Numbered from the stretch's first letter, positions 18,148 to 27,069 are shown. The stretch: 46,997 nucleotides of DNA from Burkholderiales bacterium (GCA_947377275.1 CANCFV010000016.1:1-46997), one strand, 5' to 3'. The notes: generated by a model from the sequence alone, not told the origin. Program-made: numbers and translations.

Positions 18148-19275
18148 ATGACCCTCGCCCCCTACGCCAGTCACCCAGAGTTGACCCGGGGGCGTCGCCA
18201 CCCGGAGGCCGCTGCCCCGACGCGCAGCGACTTTCAGCGCGACCGCGACCGCATCGTGCACAGCACCGCGTTTCGGCGCCTGGTCTACAAAACACAGGTG
18301 TTTTTGAACCACGAGGGTGACCTGTTCCGCACGCGCCTGACGCACTCGCTGGAAGTGGCACAACTGGGGCGCTCGATCGCACGCTCTTTGGGTTTGAACG
18401 AGGATCTGGTCGAGGCCATCGCGCTGGCCCACGACCTGGGGCACACCCCCTTTGGCCATGCGGGCCAAGACGTGCTGCACGAGTGCATGAAAGACCATGG
18501 CGGCTTTGAGCACAACCTGCAATCTCTGCGGGTGGTGGACGAACTCGAAGAGCGCTACCCCGCCTACAACGGCTTGAACCTGGCTTTCGAGACGCGCGAG
18601 GGCATCCTCAAGCATTGCTCCAAGCTGAACGCACAGGCACTCGAAGCCAGCGAGCCGGGCGGCGTGGGCCACCGCTTTTTGCACAACACCCAGCCCAGCC
18701 TGGAGGCCCAGTTGTGCAACCTGGCCGACGAGATCGCCTACAACGCCCACGACATCGACGATGGCGTGCGCTCAGGCCTGATCACCATGGCGCAGCTGGA
18801 GGCCGTGCCTTTGTTCACGCGCTTTCGAGACGCCTCATTGGCCGAGTTCCCGCAGGTCAAGGGACGCCGGCTTTTGTTTGACACCATCCGGCGCATGCTG
18901 TCGCAGCAGGTGTACGACGTGATCGACGCCACGCGCTTGTTGCTGGACGAGCACCGCCCAGCATCGGCCGATGAAGCCCGCTTGTGTCCGCCCCTGGTGC
19001 GTTTTGGCCAGCCCATGCGCGAGGCCAGCACGCACCTCAAGCGCTTTTTGTTCAAAGAGCTGTACCGCCATCCACAGGTCAACGAGACCACGGCCCGCGC
19101 CAAGCAGGTGTTGAGCGAGCTGTTCGCAGCCTATGTGGACGCGCCCTCGGCCATGCCAGCCGACTTTGCCCAGCGCGACGATTTGCACCGCGCCGTGGCC
19201 GATTACATCGCGGGCATGACGGACCGGTTTGCGGTGCGTGAGCATGAACGGCTGACGGGCACCAAGGTGTTTTGA
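18148..19275 (+). CDS. dgt: deoxyguanosinetriphosphate triphosphohydrolase-like protein
   Basis: An HD-domain dNTP triphosphohydrolase of 375 residues, of the short Dgt-like class, which hydrolyses dNTPs to nucleoside and triphosphate. Metal ligands are seen as H66 (RLTHSLEV) and H95-D96 (LAHDLGHTPFGH), with a later AYNAHDIDDG supplying the last Asp. aroB followed by dgt is a common betaproteobacterial pair. It is followed by about 90 bp without features and then a hairpin before the glycosyltransferase gene. Confidence 0.92.
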   Translation: MTLAPYASHPELTRGRRHPEAAAPTRSDFQRDRDRIVHSTAFRRLVYKTQVFLNHEGDLFRTRLTHSLEVAQLGRSIARSLGLNEDLVEAIALAHDLGHTPFGHAGQDVLHECMKDHGGFEHNLQSLRVVDELEERYPAYNGLNLAFETREGILKHCSKLNAQALEASEPGGVGHRFLHNTQPSLEAQLCNLADEIAYNAHDIDDGVRSGLITMAQLEAVPLFTRFRDASLAEFPQVKGRRLLFDTIRRMLSQQVYDVIDATRLLLDEHRPASADEARLCPPLVRFGQPMREASTHLKRFLFKELYRHPQVNETTARAKQVLSELFAAYVDAPSAMPADFAQRDDLHRAVADYIAGMTDRFAVREHERLTGTKVF

Positions 19276-19363
19276 GGCAAGGCCACAGCGCCTCAAGCAC
19301 TTTGAATGGGCATCAAGGCTGGCCCTGTTCGGCGCATCGAGCGCTCACCTGGGCCTTGAAAAT

Positions 19364-19412
19364 CAGAGGCAAGTGTGTCGCCTGAACGTGGGCGGCAGCG
19401 CACCTGCCTCTG
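19364..19412 (+). repeat. long interrupted hairpin ahead of the glycosyltransferase gene
   Basis: CAGAGGCA (19364-19371) pairs perfectly with TGCCTCTG (19405-19412). Inside it GTGTG pairs with CGCAC and CGCC with GGCG, leaving an 8-base loop. The stem ends one base before an ATG (19413) and 12 bases before the preferred start (19425). It could be a terminator without a T-run for dgt, or a leader structure affecting translation. Confidence 0.5.
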
Positions 19413-19424
19413 ATGGAAGCCCCC

Positions 19425-20645
19425 ATGACCAAGCCACTCGTCAGCTTTTGCATCCCGACCTACAACCGGGACCGCTACCTCGACTCGCTGCTGCAAAGCC
19501 TGACGCAGCAACTGGCCGACTTTCCACACCCTTTCGAGGTCTTCATCTCTGACAACGGATCGGACGACCAGACCGAGGCGGTGGCGGGGAAGTACGTCAA
19601 TGACCTGCCACTGCGCTACAAGCGCCACGCCAGCAACCGCGGCAGCGCCGCCAACTACCAGTACCTGATGGACCAGGCGCAAGGCGAGTACCTGCTCTAC
19701 GTGGCCGATGACGACTGCATCCTGGGCGATCGGGTGGCCGAGATCATCGAGTTGATGAAGGCCAACCCCAGCGTGGGCGTGGCGTACGCCCCCTGGAAGC
19801 TCTACGACCTGGTCGCCGACAAAGACCAGGGGCAGTTCTACCAACAAGACCGGGACGTGTTGATTCCACAAGGTCAGCAACACATGTTGCTCGACACCTT
19901 GCTGCGCAACAACATCTTTCCAGAGATCTACATCTGCCGCCGCCAGCTGATCCGCAGCGTGATGCCCAGCGTGCCGGAACAGGCGTTCTACGCCTTCGTT
20001 CACTCGTCAGAATTCGTGAACAAGACGGACGTGCTGTTCCTCAAGGACCCGTATTACGTGTCAGTGACGAACTACTTCCCAGACCACCAACGCAACCAGA
20101 ACGGCATCACCGAAACTGAAACCGCCTGGGACCGCTACCGCGGTGGCCTGGAGTTCATCCTGGGGCGAGCCTCGACACAGATCTCACAGATGGAGCGCGT
20201 GGGTTACAACCTGCGCATCCAGGACATGATCGCGCAGCGGATGTCTGTGGCTGTGCGCCTGCGCATGGCCTCCCAACGCCCACCGATCGAAACCTACTAC
20301 CTGGCTTACCGTTTGAAAGCGATGGGCGCCGAGCAGATGCTGCATGTGCCCTTGTCGACACTGCGCTCGCAAGCGGCGCTCAGCTTTTTGCTGACGGACA
20401 CCGAGCTCAACCGGGACATCACGGAGCTGGTGTTCGTGGGCACCTACGAGCCCGAGTTCCGCGTTCGCGTGAGCGAAGGACAACACCGCAAGGTGCGCTT
20501 CGTCGCCTCGTGTGCGTTGCTCGGCAAGCTGCACCCACACGCCTTGGTGATGCTCCGCGGTCAAGCCTCTGATCTGGAAGGCATCGACGACGGTGGCGCA
20601 CACATCGTGCTGGAAAGCGACCTTCTGGCGAAGTACCCCATTTGA
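19425..20645 (+). CDS. family 2 glycosyltransferase
   Basis: An inverting GT-A glycosyltransferase of 406 residues. The GT2 N-terminus VSFCIPTYNRDRYLDSLL and the metal-binding ADDD at residues 94-97 are clear; ISDNGSDDQT is the nucleotide-sugar loop. The C-terminal 150 residues are of unknown function. No membrane span is seen. The ATG at 19425 (MTKPLVSF) fits the domain start; an in-frame ATG at 19413 adds four residues. It is convergent with the glycan operon, sharing its terminator, so it may add sugars to the same flagellin glycan. That link is inferred from proximity only. Confidence 0.85.
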   Translation: MTKPLVSFCIPTYNRDRYLDSLLQSLTQQLADFPHPFEVFISDNGSDDQTEAVAGKYVNDLPLRYKRHASNRGSAANYQYLMDQAQGEYLLYVADDDCILGDRVAEIIELMKANPSVGVAYAPWKLYDLVADKDQGQFYQQDRDVLIPQGQQHMLLDTLLRNNIFPEIYICRRQLIRSVMPSVPEQAFYAFVHSSEFVNKTDVLFLKDPYYVSVTNYFPDHQRNQNGITETETAWDRYRGGLEFILGRASTQISQMERVGYNLRIQDMIAQRMSVAVRLRMASQRPPIETYYLAYRLKAMGAEQMLHVPLSTLRSQAALSFLLTDTELNRDITELVFVGTYEPEFRVRVSEGQHRKVRFVASCALLGKLHPHALVMLRGQASDLEGIDDGGAHIVLESDLLAKYPI

Positions 20646-20690
20646 GTGAAAGGCCGGCTTGGATCGCCGCTCAAACACCACGTCCAAGAC

Positions 20691-20725
20691 AAAGGGCCGA
20701 GGCACTCACAGCGCCTCGGCCCTTT
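20691..20725. terminator. bidirectional terminator between glycosyltransferase and glycan operon
   Basis: A perfect 13-bp stem AAAGGGCCGAGGC / GCCTCGGCCCTTT with a 9-base loop lies between convergent genes. It works in either orientation by sequence and marks the 3' end of the fifteen-gene minus-strand unit. Confidence 0.85.
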
Positions 20726-20744
20726 GCACAAACCGACCGGTGGC

Positions 20745-21524
20745 TCAGGCCACCCGCTGCAAGTAGCCGTCGGGCGCCACCGTGAGCAAGAGCTTGTGCT
20801 GGATGCTGGTGTCAACGCGGTAGTCGTCTTGCCTGCGCAGGTATTCATGCACGGCCGTCTTGGGGTTGTTGCCTGGCCCCCAGGGACGATCGGAGCACAG
20901 GTCTGCAGGCATGTCTTCGACCAGGGTGTCAAACACCACGCAGTAGCTGCCTTTGGACACCAGGGGCGCGTAAGCCTCAAGTTCGGCCAACACATGCTCA
21001 TGGGTGTGGTTGGAGTCCAGACAGACCATCACCTTCTGGTAGCCCTTGGCGATGTCTTTGACCTGCGCCACCACATCAGCGGCCACGCTGGAGCCCTGGA
21101 TCATCTGGATGCGCGAGGCCATGGGGTGCGCTTCGATCGCCTCGCGGTTGTGGGCACGGATGTCGATGTCCAGCCCCAGCACCTTGCGTTTGGAGGCGCG
21201 CGGATCGAAGGTTTCGCCCGCCTCGATGGCGTCGCACATGTCTTGCAAGGCCAGCAAAGAGGCGTAAAGGATCAGCGATCCGCCGTGCGCAATGCCGGTC
21301 TCGATGATCAAGTCGGGCTTGACCGACCAGATCAGCTCTTGCATGGCCCAGGCATCGGTGGGGAACTGGATCGCGGGGCGACCCATCCAAGCAAAGTTGT
21401 AGACCCACTTGTGCTTGGCAATGTCGCGCATCCAGGTGTTGGACAGCGCATGCAGCTCGGCATCGCCCGCCAAACCTTGGATGTTGTGACGGACCTCTTG
21501 CTGGAACAACTCATGCGGATTCAT
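20745..21524 (-). CDS. CmcI-type (cephalosporin hydroxylase family) methyltransferase
   Basis: A 259-residue class I SAM-dependent methyltransferase of the CmcI/rhamnosyl O-methyltransferase family. The SAM loop is ETGIAHGGS at residues 75-83, followed by an acidic DIDIR after the next strand and the LDSNHTHEHV segment typical of the family. Members O-methylate sugars or antibiotics. Here it would cap or decorate the glycan. The ATG at 21524 has GAGGG upstream, whereas the TTG at 21536 has none. It overlaps the GNAT gene by 14 bp and is the last gene of the operon. Confidence 0.85.
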   Translation of the reverse strand: MNPHELFQQEVRHNIQGLAGDAELHALSNTWMRDIAKHKWVYNFAWMGRPAIQFPTDAWAMQELIWSVKPDLIIETGIAHGGSLILYASLLALQDMCDAIEAGETFDPRASKRKVLGLDIDIRAHNREAIEAHPMASRIQMIQGSSVAADVVAQVKDIAKGYQKVMVCLDSNHTHEHVLAELEAYAPLVSKGSYCVVFDTLVEDMPADLCSDRPWGPGNNPKTAVHEYLRRQDDYRVDTSIQHKLLLTVAPDGYLQRVA

Positions 21525-22224
21525 AAACACCCTCAACTTGTCGATTCAAACCTGACTGTGCCTGCTGAATGAACGCATCGCGCGTCAGCAGGAGCTTGTA
21601 GCAATGCACCTCAGCGACCTCGTCGCTGTGCTCATCGCCCATGGTCCAGGTGACCTGACCATCGGCCACTTCTTTGCGCATGGGCAACTTGCGGTGAACC
21701 GCAAAGCCCAGTTGGCGGTTGAGCATCAGCGCCGGTGCGTTGGTGGTCAAAACCTCGGCCCAAACTTGCTTGACCTGCGCGTGCTCGAACAGCCACTGCA
21801 TGACCGTCAAAGCGGCCTGCTTCATGACGCCGGGATGCTGGCAGCGCTCGCCCAGCATGGCGTTGTCGAGCAGGGCCTCGTCGGCATGCAGGTCCTTGAA
21901 GCCGTAATGACCGACCATGCGACCTTGGCAATGGATCATGAACAGCAACTTGCCGGGCACGCCAAACAGGTCACGAAGCATCCAGAGGCGGGTTCGCTCA
22001 GGCGTGGCCACAAAGTGCCCGAAGAAGCTCTTCATGTTGGCGTTTCGCCAATCGGTGAGGGCCTGCACGACCTGAGCATCGTCGGCATCGGCCCTGACCA
22101 GCGGCTGGATGTGGGCCACTACCTGCCCATGGGCGTCAAAGAGGTTCAGTCGCAGATGCGCCGAACCATCCAGCAGGTCGCTGATGCGTTGATCGACGGG
22201 ACGCAGGTGGCTCATGCCGCTCAT
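21511..22224 (-). CDS. GNAT family N-acetyltransferase
   Basis: A 237-residue acetyltransferase. The GNAT core spans about residues 90-200, with GHYGFKDL on strand 4, an acetyl-CoA loop region near CQHPGVMKQAALTVMQWLFEH, and TTNAPALMLNRQLGFAVHRKL as the signature C-terminal part. The arrangement resembles PseH, which N-acetylates the 4-amino group of UDP-4-amino-deoxysugars, and the neighbouring NeuB homologue fits that. About 80 N-terminal residues are outside the domain. Its ATG overlaps the NeuB stop as ATGA, so translation is coupled. Confidence 0.82.
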   Translation of the reverse strand: MSGMSHLRPVDQRISDLLDGSAHLRLNLFDAHGQVVAHIQPLVRADADDAQVVQALTDWRNANMKSFFGHFVATPERTRLWMLRDLFGVPGKLLFMIHCQGRMVGHYGFKDLHADEALLDNAMLGERCQHPGVMKQAALTVMQWLFEHAQVKQVWAEVLTTNAPALMLNRQLGFAVHRKLPMRKEVADGQVTWTMGDEHSDEVAEVHCYKLLLTRDAFIQQAQSGLNRQVEGVYESA

Positions 22225-23258
22225 TCTTGAGCGAGATGCGCGAAGGCAATGGCCTCATCAGCGTCCAGATTGACGGCCAATTTCCTGCCGACCACCTGCG
22301 GCAGATGGCAGGGCTCGATGCCGGTGCCCGGGCGCTTGGCGTCCAGATCGTCGGCACATATCACGTGGCCTGCGGGCAAAGGGCGAGCGGTCACCAGGCT
22401 GCGGCGCATCTTGGCCCGCTGCGCGTACTCGCTGGCATCGAGCAGACGGGCGGCGCCGCCCATGGCTTTGTGGACGTGTTGACAGGCCCGGACCATCTGG
22501 CCCATTTCATCGGGCTCCGTCGCCATCTGGTTGTCCATGCCGATGCGGCCCTTGTCCAGCGTGAAGTGCTTTTCAATCAGGCAGGCCCCCAACGCCACCG
22601 CGGCCACCGGCACCTCAATGCCCAAGGTGTGGTCAGAGTAGCCAATGGGGTATCGCGCGAACTCGCTGCGCAAACCCAGCACGTTGTTCAAGCGGATCAA
22701 TTCAGGTGCCGCTGGGTAAACCGACACGCAATGCAAGATGACGAGCTGATCGTTGCCTGTGCGTTCAATGGTGTCAACGGCAGCGCGGATTTCTTCCATG
22801 GTGCCCATGCCTGTGGACAAGACCAGCGGAACGCCCAAGCGCCCCAGAAAGTCGAGGTACGGCAGGTTGTTCAGCTCCATCGAAGCGATCTTGATGAAAG
22901 GCACGTTGCAGTGCTCGACCAGAAAGGCCGCTTCGTGCCTTGAATAAGGCGTCGAGGCAAAGTCGATGCCCAACTCCGCGCAGTAACGCGACAGGGCCTG
23001 CAACTGCTCATCGGCCAAAGACAGCTTCTTGACGAAGCGTTTGGCGATGGCGTTGTCTTTGTAATAGGCGCCCGAGTACAGCGTCTCGGCCGACCAAGAT
23101 TGGAACTTGACGCAATCACACCCGGCTTGCTTGGCGCTGCCTATCATGTTGCGCGCCAGCTCCAGGTCACCGAAGTGGCTGGTGTTCATCTCGGCCACGA
23201 TGTAGGGCGCCAGGTGATCGCCGACGACTTGGCCATGGCGTAGCAGGATTTTGGACAT
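22221..23258 (-). CDS. NeuB-family nonulosonate (sialic acid-type) synthase
   Basis: A 345-residue PEP-condensing synthase of the NeuB/PseI/LegI/SpsE family. The TIM barrel holds VKFQSWSAETLYS, DFASTPYSRHEAAFL, IKIASMELNNLPYLDFLGRL and GYSDHTLG motifs, and a C-terminal SAF (antifreeze-like) domain starts near MRRSLVTARPLPAGH. It joins PEP to an amino-deoxyhexose or another aldose. No partner genes for pseudaminic or legionaminic acid (dehydratase, UDP hydrolase, CMP transferase) are in the window, so the substrate is open. AGGGG precedes the ATG at 23258. Confidence 0.88.
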   Translation of the reverse strand: MSKILLRHGQVVGDHLAPYIVAEMNTSHFGDLELARNMIGSAKQAGCDCVKFQSWSAETLYSGAYYKDNAIAKRFVKKLSLADEQLQALSRYCAELGIDFASTPYSRHEAAFLVEHCNVPFIKIASMELNNLPYLDFLGRLGVPLVLSTGMGTMEEIRAAVDTIERTGNDQLVILHCVSVYPAAPELIRLNNVLGLRSEFARYPIGYSDHTLGIEVPVAAVALGACLIEKHFTLDKGRIGMDNQMATEPDEMGQMVRACQHVHKAMGGAARLLDASEYAQRAKMRRSLVTARPLPAGHVICADDLDAKRPGTGIEPCHLPQVVGRKLAVNLDADEAIAFAHLAQE

Positions 23259-23270
23259 GGGTGCCCCTTT

Positions 23271-25055
23271 TCATTGATCGATGGGATCGACCAGCATTTC
23301 TGACAAGAACACAGCGCGACCCAGGAAGGGGCTCTGGTCTTCCAGAGGCCGGCGGACCGCGCGTTTGTCGATCTCGCTGCGGGTTTGAGCCACCTCGATG
23401 TAGCCCTGGTCCAGGCGCCCCATGACCTCGCAGATCAGGCGAGATGGGTGGGCCATGACCTGGCGCAGCCCCTCGGTCAGCGCAGCGGGTGACTCGATGC
23501 GCATGTAGGCAAAGCCGAAGCAATCGGCGACCTTGGCAAAGTCTGGGCAACTGACCCCATTTTCAGGATCGGTGCCGATCGTGCGCTTTCTGAAGAGGTC
23601 TTGCTGACGCCGACGGATGATGGAGTAAACGTTGTTGTTGATGACAAGGATCTTGATCGGCAGGTCGCGGTAGCGGATGCTCTCCAGCTCTTGGAGGTTC
23701 ATCATGATGGAGCCATCGCCAATCACCGCCACGGTGGTCTGTGGGCGAGCAAGGTAGGCACCCATGCTGGCTGGCAAAGCAAAACCCATCGCCCCTTGCG
23801 AAACCGGATGGATGCAACGCATGCCCGGGCCAAAGTGCACATTGGTCGGCAAGATGACTTCGGCAAGCCCCGAGTCGGTCAAGAGGGTCGAATCCGCTGG
23901 CAGGGCTTCTGACAGTCCAGCAGCCAATTGGTAAAGATCGACGCGGTCGGTTGAGGCGAATGCAGGCTCGATCGACCCAAAGCGCGTCTTCCAATGTTGG
24001 CACTTGTCCACCCAGGCCGCATCCACCTGAACAGCCTCGGTCTGGTTGATCGCCTGCAGGAAGGGCTTGAGATCGGCTCGCACCAGGCGATCGATGCGAA
24101 CACCCTGCTTGCGGTGCTCGTCGGCGTCGATATCGACCACCACGGTCTGCGCGGCGCGGGCGAATTTGGCGAAGTCTGGGCCCGTGGTCAATGAAGACAA
24201 GCGAGACCCCAAGACCAGCACCAGGTCGGCGTTCTGCACAGCGAAGTTGCCCGCCCGAGAACACCCCATGGCGCCCACCGAGCCGATGGACAAAGCGTTC
24301 ACCGAACCCAAGGTGTCTACCGCCGATGCAGCAAAGACGACGGGCATGCGCCGGCGTTCAATGAAGGCCAACAGTTCGGCCTCAGCCCCTGCTGACTGGA
24401 TGCCGCTGCCAATCAGCACCACGGGCCGCTTGGCCTGCGCCAGCGCTTGTGCAGCAAAAACCAGGTCATCGACTGAGGGTTGAAGCACAGGAACCGAAGG
24501 GCCCCAGGGAGATGCATCGGCAGGCGGGTCGATCTGCGCGCTTTGAAGGTCCAGTGGCACGTCGATCCACACAGGGCCCTTTCGCCCAGTGTGCGCCTCG
24601 CGCAAGGCCTCGTCCATCACTGAAACGATGTCTTCGGCGCGGGTGAGCATGGTGGCGAACTTGGTGATGGGCTTGACCATCTCAACGATGTCCGCTTCTT
24701 GCTGACCGTAGGTGCGCACGGGCACGCCCGTGTGGCGACGGGTTTCCTGGAGGATGTTCTGCCCTGAGATGAACACACAGGGGATGCCGTCTTGCCACGC
24801 CGACAACACGCCCGTGATCGCATTGGTCGACGCACAGCCCGTAGACACCAAGCAGGCGCCGATGTGCCCCTTTTGCTGCGCCCAAGCCACCGCCGCAAAG
24901 GCGGCCGATTGCTCGTGGTGCACCGACACACCTTCGAGCCCTGGGTGCTTGGCCACAGCATCGGTGAGGAACAAGGCGCCCCGCCCCGTCACCATGAAGA
25001 CATGCTGTACGCCCGCGCCGTGCAGGCGCGTCATGATGTAGTCGGCCACTCGCAT
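23271..25055 (-). CDS. thiamine diphosphate-dependent enzyme, acetolactate synthase-like
   Basis: A 594-residue three-domain ThDP enzyme. The catalytic Glu is E48 (HHEQSAAFAA), and the ThDP-magnesium motif runs from GDGS at 446-449 to NNN at 473-475. The middle domain resembles that of acetolactate synthase. No small regulatory subunit or branched-chain gene is adjacent, so valine/isoleucine synthesis is unlikely. The related YerE of Yersinia transfers a two-carbon unit from pyruvate to a CDP-4-keto-deoxysugar; a similar C-C bond-forming step fits the CDP-sugar genes here. Decarboxylation of another 2-keto acid is equally possible. Confidence 0.85.
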   Translation of the reverse strand: MRVADYIMTRLHGAGVQHVFMVTGRGALFLTDAVAKHPGLEGVSVHHEQSAAFAAVAWAQQKGHIGACLVSTGCASTNAITGVLSAWQDGIPCVFISGQNILQETRRHTGVPVRTYGQQEADIVEMVKPITKFATMLTRAEDIVSVMDEALREAHTGRKGPVWIDVPLDLQSAQIDPPADASPWGPSVPVLQPSVDDLVFAAQALAQAKRPVVLIGSGIQSAGAEAELLAFIERRRMPVVFAASAVDTLGSVNALSIGSVGAMGCSRAGNFAVQNADLVLVLGSRLSSLTTGPDFAKFARAAQTVVVDIDADEHRKQGVRIDRLVRADLKPFLQAINQTEAVQVDAAWVDKCQHWKTRFGSIEPAFASTDRVDLYQLAAGLSEALPADSTLLTDSGLAEVILPTNVHFGPGMRCIHPVSQGAMGFALPASMGAYLARPQTTVAVIGDGSIMMNLQELESIRYRDLPIKILVINNNVYSIIRRRQQDLFRKRTIGTDPENGVSCPDFAKVADCFGFAYMRIESPAALTEGLRQVMAHPSRLICEVMGRLDQGYIEVAQTRSEIDKRAVRRPLEDQSPFLGRAVFLSEMLVDPIDQ

Positions 25056-25070
25056 GCGGTTGCGTCCGGT

Positions 25071-25547
25071 TCAGTTGCGGGGCTTGAAGCCCGACATCAC
25101 GTCGGGGATGACGATGACAAACTCGGCGCTGCAGGCCAACTCGCCGTCCACGGCGCTGGTGGCCACACCTTGGGCCACCCCACGCCGGAAGGACTGCAGC
25201 TCGGCGTCGATGGTCAGCACATCGCCAGGGATGATCTTGCGTTTGAACTTGACGTTGTTGATCGACGCAAAATTGGTCTTCATGCCCTTGTAAGCTTCTT
25301 GGCACAAGAAGGTCATGATGAAGGTTTGTGCCAGGCACTCGACCTGCACGAAACCGGGCACGGTGGGCTCATCGTCGAAGTGACCGGGGAAGAACCACTC
25401 GTTGTAGCTGAAGCACTTGATGCCACGGGCTCGTTGGCCGGGCACCGCTTCAACGATGCGGTCGATCAACAGCACTGGGTGGCGGTTGCGCTGGTGCGCT
25501 TTGATGCCGTTGATGTCAAACGACAGAGGGGCCACGGTTTCGGTCAT
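25071..25547 (-). CDS. FabZ-like (hotdog) hydroxyacyl-ACP dehydratase
   Basis: A 158-residue hotdog-fold protein of the FabA/FabZ family. The catalytic pair is intact: H56 in FFPGHF and E70 in QVECLAQ, so activity on a 3-hydroxyacyl thioester is likely. It sits 9 bp after a dedicated acyl carrier protein gene, implying it acts on acyl groups carried by that protein rather than in general fatty acid synthesis. GAGAGG precedes the ATG at 25547. Confidence 0.85.
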   Translation of the reverse strand: MTETVAPLSFDINGIKAHQRNRHPVLLIDRIVEAVPGQRARGIKCFSYNEWFFPGHFDDEPTVPGFVQVECLAQTFIMTFLCQEAYKGMKTNFASINNVKFKRKIIPGDVLTIDAELQSFRRGVAQGVATSAVDGELACSAEFVIVIPDVMSGFKPRN

Positions 25548-25556
25548 GTGAGCCTC

Positions 25557-25793
25557 TCAAAGGTTGACGCTGTACTTCCCGAGGATGGTCTTGCCAGCCT
25601 GGTAGCTGGAGAACTCGATGATGTCGTCGATGTCGAGCTCGATGCGAAAGGCATCTTCCAGGGCGGCCATCAGTTGCATGTGGCCCACGCTGTCCCATGC
25701 CGCATGGGTTTGGTACTTGAGCTCAGGCAAGTCAGCAGGCTGAAGCTGAAACGTGTCTTTGAAGGCGCTGTCGTATTTGGCGAGGTTGCTCAT
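25557..25793 (-). CDS. acyl carrier protein
   Basis: A small acidic four-helix protein of 78 residues. The phosphopantetheine site is Ser35 in WDSVGHMQLM, so it carries DSV rather than the usual DSL, and the following helix LEDAFRIELDIDDI has the acidic pattern that docks partner enzymes. It is too divergent to be the housekeeping AcpP. It probably holds the acyl group activated by the ligase encoded upstream. AAGGACG lies before the ATG. Confidence 0.88.
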   Translation of the reverse strand: MSNLAKYDSAFKDTFQLQPADLPELKYQTHAAWDSVGHMQLMAALEDAFRIELDIDDIIEFSSYQAGKTILGKYSVNL

Positions 25794-25854
25794 GTCGTCC
25801 TTTCAATACGGTGTCTGCAGCTTGGCAGATGCCGGAATGAACAGGACACTGAAC

Positions 25855-27069
25855 TCAGCTGTCCGAAATCACCCGCGACATCGTCCCGATCAAATCATAG
25901 CCATCCCAGATGACCCCGATGTCCAGGGCCCGCCCGACGGGCACGATCCGATCGATGCCCAGCAAGCCAGCGTCAGCCACCGCGGCGACGATGGAATGCC
26001 GATCCACACCGAAACAAGTCACAGTCTGATACCTCTCGTCAACCACATTGCGCAGACAAGACAGGTCAATCGCCCCGTATTCGGAAAACACCCCGTGCCG
26101 GCAGCGGTGTTCGTCGATGTTGGCGGGCAGCTCGCTCAGCTGGATGCGATAGACCTGGTTGTCGTGCCGGATGACCGACGTGGCCTGCGGCAAAGCCATC
26201 GCCACGCTGCAGACCTGGCTGTACTTGTCGATGGCGGCATGGGCAGACAGCGCATGACGTTGTGCCACGACACGGCTCAGGGCAGGCCAAAACCGCTGTT
26301 TTGCGACCGCGATGTCATCGCTGCCCCCTTGCCACAGCACCAGGTGCGGTGACGAGCAGGCGTTTTGGTCCATCTGGTAGGCGTCGTTGTAGAAATCGAC
26401 CGCAAGCCGATCCAAGGTCTGGGCATCGGCGTCCACGAGGGCTTTGGCACCCAACACGCACATCGAATAGCGGTCGGCAAAAGCGATTTCGACGCCGCGG
26501 GGGGGAATGGGCAGCTGCCTCAGATGGAGGATGGTCTGATCGCCCCCCCACAACACACGCACCTGGCATTGCGCAGACAGCACCCGCGTGATGTCGTCGC
26601 TGCGTTCGTAAGCGATGACACGCGTCATGGCGGCAATGCGCGCATGAGCAGGGTCACCCAGGCACAGGTTCAGTGCGTCGCACAGCAGGCGTCCCTGCGG
26701 ATGCCCGGTGTCTGGCAGGCGCACCACATTGGCATTGCCAGCCAACATGCCAAACGCCAATGAAAAAGCAAAGTTCACAGGGACATTGGCCGGGGCGATG
26801 TGAAAGGCCACGCCACGCCCAAGGCGGGTTTTCTCACGATCGAACTGCGATGCCAAACGCCGCAAGTTGGCCGGTCTGCACCAGTAAGCAAAGGCCGCAA
26901 TGTCAGGGTGCTCGCGCGCCACCGGGCTGGCCAGCACGTGCTGTGACAACTGCCCCAAGAAAGACAACACCAGCGGGTCGTAAGGTCGCAGGGGTCGGCG
27001 ATCCATCGTGGCCAGGGGCCCACCCACCAGCAAGGCCACCGGCAATTCAGAAATGGGCTGCGTATGCAT
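25855..27069 (-). CDS. LuxC-like acyl-CoA/acyl-protein reductase
   Basis: A 404-residue NAD(P)H-dependent acyl reductase of the LuxC family, a branch of the aldehyde dehydrogenase superfamily that reduces activated acyl groups to aldehydes. Characteristic segments are FHIAPANVPVNFAFSL, GNANVVRLP and the active-site Cys238 in YQMDQNACSSP. The ATG at 27069 has a run of five G about 7 bases upstream, and the gene overlaps the LuxE-like gene by 23 bp. There are no luxA/luxB genes, so bioluminescence is not indicated; the aldehyde or alcohol product presumably feeds the glycan. Confidence 0.85.
   Translation of the reverse strand: MHTQPISELPVALLVGGPLATMDRRPLRPYDPLVLSFLGQLSQHVLASPVAREHPDIAAFAYWCRPANLRRLASQFDREKTRLGRGVAFHIAPANVPVNFAFSLAFGMLAGNANVVRLPDTGHPQGRLLCDALNLCLGDPAHARIAAMTRVIAYERSDDITRVLSAQCQVRVLWGGDQTILHLRQLPIPPRGVEIAFADRYSMCVLGAKALVDADAQTLDRLAVDFYNDAYQMDQNACSSPHLVLWQGGSDDIAVAKQRFWPALSRVVAQRHALSAHAAIDKYSQVCSVAMALPQATSVIRHDNQVYRIQLSELPANIDEHRCRHGVFSEYGAIDLSCLRNVVDERYQTVTCFGVDRHSIVAAVADAGLLGIDRIVPVGRALDIGVIWDGYDLIGTMSRVISDS

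Noticed and set aside
23271-25055. ilvB/ilvI acetolactate synthase for branched-chain amino acids
   Set aside because: No small subunit or ilv gene is adjacent, and the operon context is glycan synthesis.
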